NCBI GenBank assembly: GCA_964567995.1
Contig: CAZMOB010000004.1
Location: forward strand, 1 to 64,000
DNA length: 64,000 nt
Source: JAGOTP01 sp964567995
GTDB lineage: Bacteria > Patescibacteriota > Patescibacteriia > 2-12-FULL-60-25
Reading direction: 5' to 3'
Shown one piece after another: positions 59,205 to 64,000 of the stretch (position 1 is its first letter; every line of letters starts with the position of its first letter). A program made the translations under genes and the position numbers. The notes beneath the pieces are model-generated. The model saw only the letters and a list, made by a program, of their open reading frames with translations, ran no database searches and had not been told where the DNA came from.

Positions 59205-59591
59205 TTAGTCTCTCGCTACGGTTGGTCGCAAGGGAACGCGTACGTATTCCGATCGATCGATCGGCACAAAGCCCAGGGCTCGCACGCGCGCTTCAATCGC
59301 GGGCATCGCTTGTTCACGCGCGATTTTTTGATCCAAATCGGCCACAATTTCTTTGGCGGCTTCGACTTTGCGCTCCAAGGTCCGCAGTTCGACGGTTCGT
59401 TGGGCCGCATTCCCGATCAACGAAACATAGACACCAACGCTGACGACAAACAGGGCGCCCAACACCCCCAGTGCTAACGTTTTGTGCAGGGAGGCAGGAT
59501 TGATGCGGCGCGAAGCTGGCATCGGTAGACCAAGCGTTTCCGTTGGGCGGCGGAGGGTGAAGGCGAAGGAGCGGGGTTGAGTGACGTGCAT
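59205..59591 (-). CDS. ftsL: FtsL-like division protein
   Basis: A 128-residue bitopic protein. A basic start precedes one helix (TLALGVLGALFVVSVGVYVSLIG, about 39-61), a leucine-rich coiled coil (VELRTLERKVEAAKEIVADLDQKIAREQ) and a short tail ALGFVPIDRSEYVRV. This is the FtsL/DivIC layout. It follows rsmH as in most dcw clusters. ATG 59591 is chosen; a start at 59660 would overlap rsmH. It probably links FtsB/FtsQ-type proteins to FtsW. Confidence 0.75.
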   Translation of the reverse strand: MHVTQPRSFAFTLRRPTETLGLPMPASRRINPASLHKTLALGVLGALFVVSVGVYVSLIGNAAQRTVELRTLERKVEAAKEIVADLDQKIAREQAMPAIEARVRALGFVPIDRSEYVRVPLRPTVARD

Positions 59592-59622
59592 ACAAGGTTC
59601 AGGAGAAGGTTCAAAGCAAGGA

Positions 59623-60522
59623 TCAAAGCTGGACTTTTCGGGCGGCGCGAAGCTTGGCACTGCGACTGCGCGGATTGCGTCGGATTTCCTCGTCAGTCGG
59701 AATCAGCGGGCGTTTGTACAATGCCTTCCAGTGCGGTTCACGAAATGCGAACTTCGGCACGCGATCTTCGAGCGAATGAAACGAGATGACAGCTAGGGTT
59801 CCATCCACTTTCAAGATATTCCAGGCGGCTTGGATCGCGGATGATAGCGCCCCCAGCTCGTCGTTGACCGCAATGCGCAAGGCTTGAAACGTGCGCGTTG
59901 CTGGGTGGATGCGACCATGTTCGTAGCTACGTGGAACAGCGGCCACGATAATGTCAGCCAGTTCAAGCGTTCGTTTGATCGGGTTGCCTTTGCGAGCAGT
60001 GACGATCGCTGTTGCGATCCGACCCGCTAAACGCTCTTCTCCAATCTCACGGATGAGCTCACGCAACTCTGTTTCCGTCCAACGATTTACGATGTCGAAG
60101 GCCGTTGTTCCGTCTTCGTTGGAAGCGGTGCCCAGACGCATATCGAGCGGTCCATCGATTTGAAATGACAAGCCTTTTTCTGGATCTTGCAGTTCATCGG
60201 ATGACAAACCCAAATCCAGAAGCACCCCATCCAGTTGAGGTAGCGCCTGCTCTTGCGCTACGACGTCCATCCGACGGAAGTTCGCCTCAATACCTACCCA
60301 GCGTTTGGCTTTCTTCTCCGTCGCAAAGCGCTTGTCAGCCGCTTCCAAAGCGCTCGGATTTACATCAAGCGACCACACTCGCCCCTTCGGAGCACTTTTC
60401 TCCAACAACGCAGCCGTGTGTGATCCCCCACCCAGCGTTCCATCGAGATACAATCCACCTGGACGCACCTCTAGCGCCTTTAGACATTCTTCCAACATGA
60501 CCGGCACGTGAATGGTCGCCAT
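59623..60522 (-). CDS. rsmH: 16S rRNA m4C1402 methyltransferase RsmH
   Basis: A 299-residue SAM methyltransferase. Motifs are HVPVMLEECLKAL at the start, LDGTLGGGSHTAALLE (SAM site), LDLGLSSDELQDPEKGLSF and RTFQALRIAVNDELGALSSAI. RsmH methylates C1402 in the 30S P site. It lies three bases after mraZ and is the second gene of the cluster. Confidence 0.97.
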   Translation of the reverse strand: MATIHVPVMLEECLKALEVRPGGLYLDGTLGGGSHTAALLEKSAPKGRVWSLDVNPSALEAADKRFATEKKAKRWVGIEANFRRMDVVAQEQALPQLDGVLLDLGLSSDELQDPEKGLSFQIDGPLDMRLGTASNEDGTTAFDIVNRWTETELRELIREIGEERLAGRIATAIVTARKGNPIKRTLELADIIVAAVPRSYEHGRIHPATRTFQALRIAVNDELGALSSAIQAAWNILKVDGTLAVISFHSLEDRVPKFAFREPHWKALYKRPLIPTDEEIRRNPRSRSAKLRAARKVQL

Positions 60523-60525
60523 ATT

Positions 60526-60957
60526 TTAGATGCCAATCCCCCCTAAACGTTCCGCAATCTCAGGACCTCGCCGCGCGGTCCCATCGGCATAGGCCGCCCA
60601 GGTTTCGCTATCCCAGAGTTCAATGCGGTTATACAACCCAGCCACAACAACCTCTTTTTTGAGATTGGCATAGCTGCGCAGATAACTCGGCACCATAACC
60701 CGTCCCGCTCGATCGATTTCTGCTTCCATAGCTCCCGCCAAGAGCAACCGTGAAAAAGCCCGAGCGTCACCTTGGCTAATCGGCAGATTCGCCAAGCGTT
60801 CGGCCAATACCTTCCATTCCGTGACCGGATACAAGGTCAAACACCCATCCAACCCACGCGTCACCACCGCTCCCTCTTCCAAGCGAGCTCGAAACTTAGC
60901 CGGGATGGATAATCGGCCTTTTTCATCAACAGAATGACGGTATTCGCCTAAGAACAT
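60526..60957 (-). CDS. mraZ: Transcriptional regulator MraZ
   Basis: A 143-residue MraZ with two AbrB-like SpoVT halves: FLGEYRHSVDEKGRLSIPAKFRARL near the start and AMEAEIDRAGRVMVPSYLRSYA in the middle (DxxGR motifs). It binds TGGGN repeats and represses its operon in other bacteria. ATG 60957 is chosen by family start; a start at 61008 would add 17 residues. Its binding boxes are visible upstream (61004-61028). Confidence 0.95.
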   Translation of the reverse strand: MFLGEYRHSVDEKGRLSIPAKFRARLEEGAVVTRGLDGCLTLYPVTEWKVLAERLANLPISQGDARAFSRLLLAGAMEAEIDRAGRVMVPSYLRSYANLKKEVVVAGLYNRIELWDSETWAAYADGTARRGPEIAERLGGIGI

Positions 60958-61003
60958 GGGGTAATAAAGAGGCAAAAGAGCGGGTGTATGGGGCAGAATA
61001 TCT

Positions 61004-61028
61004 CCCACCTTCTCCCACTTTTACCCAT
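61004..61028 (-). promoter_or_regulatory. MraZ-binding TGGG repeat array
   Basis: On the minus strand ATGGG, GTGGG and GTGGG occur with exact ten-base spacing (plus coordinates 61024, 61014, 61004). A further GTGGG lies at 61045-61049. A TATTCT box follows next to the array. It is the standard arrangement for MraZ repeats, which overlap the promoter of mraZ. Confidence 0.8.
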
Positions 61029-61122
61029 TTTATTACTATTTGATCCCACTCAGCAAGGGTTTTATGTGGATTGATGAATATTTAGGGGACATGTTAGGCT
61101 CTTTTTAGGAGGAAGACGCATC

Positions 61123-61407
61123 ATGGGACCCAATGACGGCTCGTATTTTCCCGAATCACCGACACTGGTCGAAAGCGGCTGTACCTGCCACCTCCTTCCG
61201 CAGGGATCTCGACCCTGCATCGCCTGTGTCGGGCAGCAGAGACTGGAGAGAGGAAGTAACCGTCCGCTCAGCATCGAAGAAGCAGTGGATTACCCGCGCC
61301 CGTGTGCGGCACCTGACTGTCCGGCGGTACTAAGGTCACCTGATCAAGCTGCAGCCCATGGAAAGGAGATCTACTGTCTGGGAGATTACGACGCGCGGTG
61401 CGCATGA
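61123..61407 (+). CDS. Small cysteine-rich protein, cassette-like
   Basis: A 94-residue protein with ten cysteines. It contains CTC, CIAC, CAAPDC and two further cysteines, a pattern for metal binding or disulphides. No family is recognised. AGGAGG is ten bases before ATG 61123, a strong Shine-Dalgarno sequence unlike core genes. A TTGATC/TATGTG pair about 60-80 bases upstream could be a promoter, overlapping the mraZ control region. It ends before a strong terminator. Confidence 0.5.
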   Translation: MGPNDGSYFPESPTLVESGCTCHLLPQGSRPCIACVGQQRLERGSNRPLSIEEAVDYPRPCAAPDCPAVLRSPDQAAAHGKEIYCLGDYDARCA

Positions 61408-61471
61408 CATCCATCCGATGCCCAGTCAGCTTATCAAGCGATGGCGGGACGCTTGCTCAATTCCCGCTCAT

Positions 61472-61509
61472 AAAAAGCAGCCTACTCACGTACGAGTAGG
61501 CTGCTTTTT
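61472..61509 (+). terminator. Strong terminator after the cysteine-rich gene
   Basis: Arms AAAAAGCAGCCTACTC/GAGTAGGCTGCTTTTT (16 bases, perfect) with loop ACGTAC. It lies after a small GCGGGA/TCCCGC hairpin at 61445-61468. Confidence 0.93.
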
Positions 61510-61584
61510 ATTCACCCTGTTTTGATATTCCTTCTGGAAATCCTCTTTTTGCTTCCATTCCATCAAAGAATGCAAGACAAAAGA

Positions 61585-61623
61585 GGGGTGGGATCGCGCG
61601 AAGTTGCGGATCCCTGGAACCCC
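61585..61623 (-). terminator. Compound terminator, element J
   Basis: Outer GGGGT/ACCCC (61585-61589, 61619-61623) and middle GGGATC/GATCCC (61590-61595, 61609-61614) stems. On the minus strand the tail is TCTTTTGTCTT. It ends the gene at 61649. Confidence 0.6.
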
Positions 61624-61648
61624 GCCGTTAGCTGGCTACTACTGAGGA

Positions 61649-62041
61649 TCAGCTCACGCAGCCGTCTTCGGGCCTCAAGGCAATGATCCACCTACCTTCA
61701 CCGCGCGACAACCGCACGGCCCCGTGAGGGTAGCGAGCGCGCAGATGATCATCGCGGATGATGAGCTGCTCCCCGAAGTACATCCGCTGGTGAAGATCGG
61801 GAACAGGCCCCGTCGGCGGCGAGCCATCGGGCGACACCGCCTCGAAGAAGAGCATGCCGTCGATGTTGTCGACACGGTCGGTGGGCACCACCCTGCGGCT
61901 ATGGACCACCACAGGCAGACCAACCGGGACGATGGCACCGGAGTCGATCTGGAACCGGAAGGCGAGTCGGAACGTCTTCCTGCCGAACGGACGATCGACG
62001 TGATCCTGGTGATGAAGATCTGCTGAACTAGATTGAGTCAT
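61649..62041 (-). CDS. Small soluble protein, cassette-like
   Basis: A 130-residue beta-rich protein of no recognised family (FRLAFRFQIDSGAIVPVGLPVVVHSRRVVPTDRVDNIDGMLFFEAV). It has no signal or membrane segment. AGGAG is nine bases before ATG 62041, again unlike core genes. It lies between uvrC and a terminator. The 160-base gap 62042-62201 holds no gene or convincing promoter. Confidence 0.5.
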   Translation of the reverse strand: MTQSSSADLHHQDHVDRPFGRKTFRLAFRFQIDSGAIVPVGLPVVVHSRRVVPTDRVDNIDGMLFFEAVSPDGSPPTGPVPDLHQRMYFGEQLIIRDDHLRARYPHGAVRLSRGEGRWIIALRPEDGCVS

Positions 62042-62201
62042 CGGTGAGCTCTCCTTGCTGCGGGTGATTCGTGAATAGAAGTCGACTTACACAGAAGCTG
62101 AGCCAACAGTTGGCGGAGTGAGAAGAGAAGGTCCGACATAAGCACCGAAGCACTCATGTTCGGCATCATTCCAGCATATTCCATTATTTTTTGCAATTCA
62201 C

Positions 62202-63485
62202 TTAGGTGTTCAAACGGTCGTTTTCTCGTACCTCCCCCAAAAACCGGCGTCCCCGTAGATTTCGATGATAGGTAATCGCAAACCGATGCGCTTCATCGCG
62301 GACAGCCGCCAATAAATCGACGTGTTTTTCACAAATGTCACAGATCGCTTGATTCACCATTGCCCCACACACAACATCATTCCGTTTACGTTCTGGTCCT
62401 TTGGCAATGCCAACGACGGGAATGCCAAGGTTCAAATGACGTATGACTTGCTGAGCTGCGTTCACTTGAGGTGCTCCCCCATCGATGAGCAGCAGGTCTG
62501 GCTTCCGCCAGTCGTTCCGGAAACGGCGCATAAGCACTTCTTGCATTGAAGCGACATCGTTCGCCCCCACTACGGACTTGATCCGGAACTTGCGATATTC
62601 CGCTTTGGCAGGCGCGCCGTTTTCAAAGACAACCATCGAGGCCACGGAGGACGTCCCAGAAATATTCGAAATATCATACCCCTCGATGCGCCCATACAAA
62701 TCAATAGGCGCTTCCCCGTCTCGAATGCGATCGACGTCCTCGTCTTCGCGTTTCAAAATAGCGATGTCTTTAATGTGTTCCAACGAAAACAAGCGGTTAC
62801 GGATCAGGGCGGCTTCTTCAAACCGATTCTGAGCAGCCAACTGCTTCATGTCTTTCTGATACCGCTTCACAATCTCTTCTTTCCGGCCCTCGAAAAAAGC
62901 GATCAGGTCACGAATCGTTTTGGCATAGGCTTTTTTATCGGCTGTACCGATACAGACACCCGGACAGAGACCCAAATGAACGTAGAAACAAGCTCGAGGC
63001 TGACCGGGTACACATGTGGACCAAGGAAAGATCTTGCGGATGTAATCCAGCGCGGCCCGCAACGATCGAGGAGAGGTATAGGGTCCAAAGACCGCTTTCG
63101 CTTTTTTGGCTTGTTGTTCTTCCAAATCGGTTCCACGAACCAGCAGCGGTCTTGGGAATTCCTCGTTCGTAATGACCAAGTAAAGAAAGCTTTTATTGTC
63201 ACGATCGCGAATGTTGTATTTGGGGAAATAATATTTTATCAAATTTGCTTCGAGAATGAGTGCTTCGAGAGCGGTCGGCTTTTCGATGTAGTCAATTTCC
63301 GTGACAAACGTCGTCATCTCCGCAATCTGTGGCGAATGTGGCCGAATGAAATGGTTCGGGACACGACGCTTCAAGCTCGTGGCTTTTCCCACGTAAATCA
63401 CGGTCCCTTCGGCATTTTTCATCAAATAGACTCCCGGTGATTCCGAAAGTTTCCCGTTTTTGATTTTGATGGAAGAAGGGATCAT
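62202..63485 (-). CDS. uvrC: UvrC-like excinuclease, lacking the C-terminal HhH domain
   Basis: A 427-residue protein of UvrC type. The GIY-YIG nuclease domain starts SPGVYLMKNAEGTVIYVGKATSLKRRVPNHF. A cysteine-rich segment CFYVHLGLCPGVC, the UVR motif QNRFEEAALIRNRLFSLE and the RNaseH-like domain GYDISNISGTSSVASMVVFE and PDLLLIDGGAPQVNAA follow. It ends just after the endonuclease domain, about 150-200 residues shorter than the usual form and without the double HhH tail. It may still act in nucleotide excision repair. ATG 63485 is preferred to GTG 63506. Confidence 0.88.
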   Translation of the reverse strand: MIPSSIKIKNGKLSESPGVYLMKNAEGTVIYVGKATSLKRRVPNHFIRPHSPQIAEMTTFVTEIDYIEKPTALEALILEANLIKYYFPKYNIRDRDNKSFLYLVITNEEFPRPLLVRGTDLEEQQAKKAKAVFGPYTSPRSLRAALDYIRKIFPWSTCVPGQPRACFYVHLGLCPGVCIGTADKKAYAKTIRDLIAFFEGRKEEIVKRYQKDMKQLAAQNRFEEAALIRNRLFSLEHIKDIAILKREDEDVDRIRDGEAPIDLYGRIEGYDISNISGTSSVASMVVFENGAPAKAEYRKFRIKSVVGANDVASMQEVLMRRFRNDWRKPDLLLIDGGAPQVNAAQQVIRHLNLGIPVVGIAKGPERKRNDVVCGAMVNQAICDICEKHVDLLAAVRDEAHRFAITYHRNLRGRRFLGEVRENDRLNT

Positions 63486-63513
63486 ACAAACCTTATGACG
63501 GATCACCGCACGC

Positions 63514-64000
63514 CTACGGAATCTGATACAACCGAATTCCCTCGTGCTCTTGAACTGGCTTCCACCCAGGAAGCTTGCTCAAGAGCGTCACAACCCGAGC
63601 GCCGGGCTTGAGTTCCTGCTGCAATTTCTTCTGAAACTTCGCAACAAAAAATGGGAGTGTGTAGATGAACACGACATCCGCATCTTGCAGAGGAACTGGC
63701 CAGAAGGAGGTTGCAAGAAATTCTACATTCTTGAGACCAAGCTGAGTTGCACGCTCTCTCGCCTTTGTGACTTTTATAACATCGATTTCGTACCCTGTCG
63801 CCCGCTCTGCACCCGCCTGAGCGGCGGCGATCACCAGCCTACCATCTCCCGACCCAAGATCGACGACTTTATCCGTCGGCTGTATGCCGGCAAATTGAAT
63901 CATCGTTGGAACAAGATCGGCGTGCGTTGGCAGGTATGGAGCTCCTCGATAGAGAGCGGGTAAGACCCCGTTGCGAAAGGCATGAATACCAACCCATAAA
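63514..64000 (-). CDS. SAM-dependent methyltransferase, cut by window end
   Basis: The frame stays open to the window edge. Upstream of the Met at 63903 it reads GAPYLPTHADLVPT, a standard lead-in, so the gene is partial at its 5' end. The visible 161 codons hold KVVDLGSGDGRLVIAAAQAGA (SAM motif I), TGYEIDV (motif II) and DVVFIYTLPFFVAKF (motif IV area). This is a class I methyltransferase of unknown substrate. It lies 28 bases upstream of uvrC on the same strand. Confidence 0.75.
   Translation of the reverse strand, partial: LWVGIHAFRNGVLPALYRGAPYLPTHADLVPTMIQFAGIQPTDKVVDLGSGDGRLVIAAAQAGAERATGYEIDVIKVTKARERATQLGLKNVEFLATSFWPVPLQDADVVFIYTLPFFVAKFQKKLQQELKPGARVVTLLSKLPGWKPVQEHEGIRLYQIP

Noticed and set aside
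1..64000. CRISPR array, rRNA, tRNA, transposase or prophage genes
   Set aside because: I found no regular direct repeats with spacers, no rRNA or tRNA signatures and no recognisable recombinase in any translated frame.

Overview
The window looks like a chromosome segment of a Candidate Phyla Radiation (Patescibacteria) bacterium, probably a Parcubacteria-type lineage. This is an inference from gene content. There are short housekeeping operons, a reduced UvrC, a membrane-tethered Clp-like ATPase, a PrgI/VirB4/VirB6-type secretion locus, a giant beta-helix surface protein and almost no biosynthesis. TGA is used as a stop, so the code is the standard bacterial one. No rRNA, tRNA, CRISPR array, transposase or integrase was found.

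Layout. 0-2.7 kb: a short PLP enzyme, a frameshifted nucleotidyltransferase, a PQ-loop membrane protein and three copies of a dispersed repeat. 2.7-7.6 kb: small accessory enzymes (RibD/DHFR-like, two PhnB-like VOC proteins, an AHSA1-like protein, an MFS transporter, a sphingomyelin-synthase-like PAP2 protein). 7.6-28.6 kb: a minus-strand locus encoding VirB6-like, a 539-aa partner, PrgI, a TraC-like protein, VirB4 ATPase, a membrane protein, ComF and a 1263-aa secreted beta-helix protein. It is interrupted between the TraC-like gene and virB4 by about 7.5 kb of GC-rich genes of unknown function. 28.7-36.6 kb: plus-strand LCP ligase, der, pth, dprA, topA and a small metallopeptidase-like gene. 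36.6-40.6 kb: nifU-like, membrane protein, mraY, ftsW, murG. 40.6-54.3 kb: rpmA, pyrG, folD, a probable structured ncRNA, an amino-acid permease, dnaB, ybaB, recR and rplU. 54.3-61 kb: one long minus-strand run mraZ-rsmH-ftsL-membrane protein-Clp-like ATPase-TagO/WecA-like transferase-DUF192-rplU. 62-64 kb: short uvrC and a methyltransferase cut by the window end.

The most unusual theme is a second class of genes scattered among the housekeeping genes (3829-4320, 14824-22242, 52263-53862, 61123-62041). They are GC-richer, mostly unrecognisable, and mostly monocistronic. Most have a Shine-Dalgarno sequence (AGGAG type), several have their own TTGACA promoter hexamer, and most are followed by an individual long compound hairpin. 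Core genes instead show no Shine-Dalgarno sequence and often have a -10 box so close to the ATG that leaderless or very short-leader mRNA is expected. The scattered genes therefore look like self-contained acquired cassettes. Most of their products look membrane-bound, lipidated or secreted.

How the genes work together: mraY/murG/ftsW, the TagO-like transferase and the LCP protein build and decorate the envelope; mraZ boxes upstream of mraZ suggest classical autoregulation of rsmH and ftsL; VirB4/PrgI/VirB6 with ComF and DprA suggest DNA or protein exchange across the envelope; dnaB, topA, recR, ybaB, uvrC and der/pth/rpmA/rplU cover replication, repair and ribosome function.
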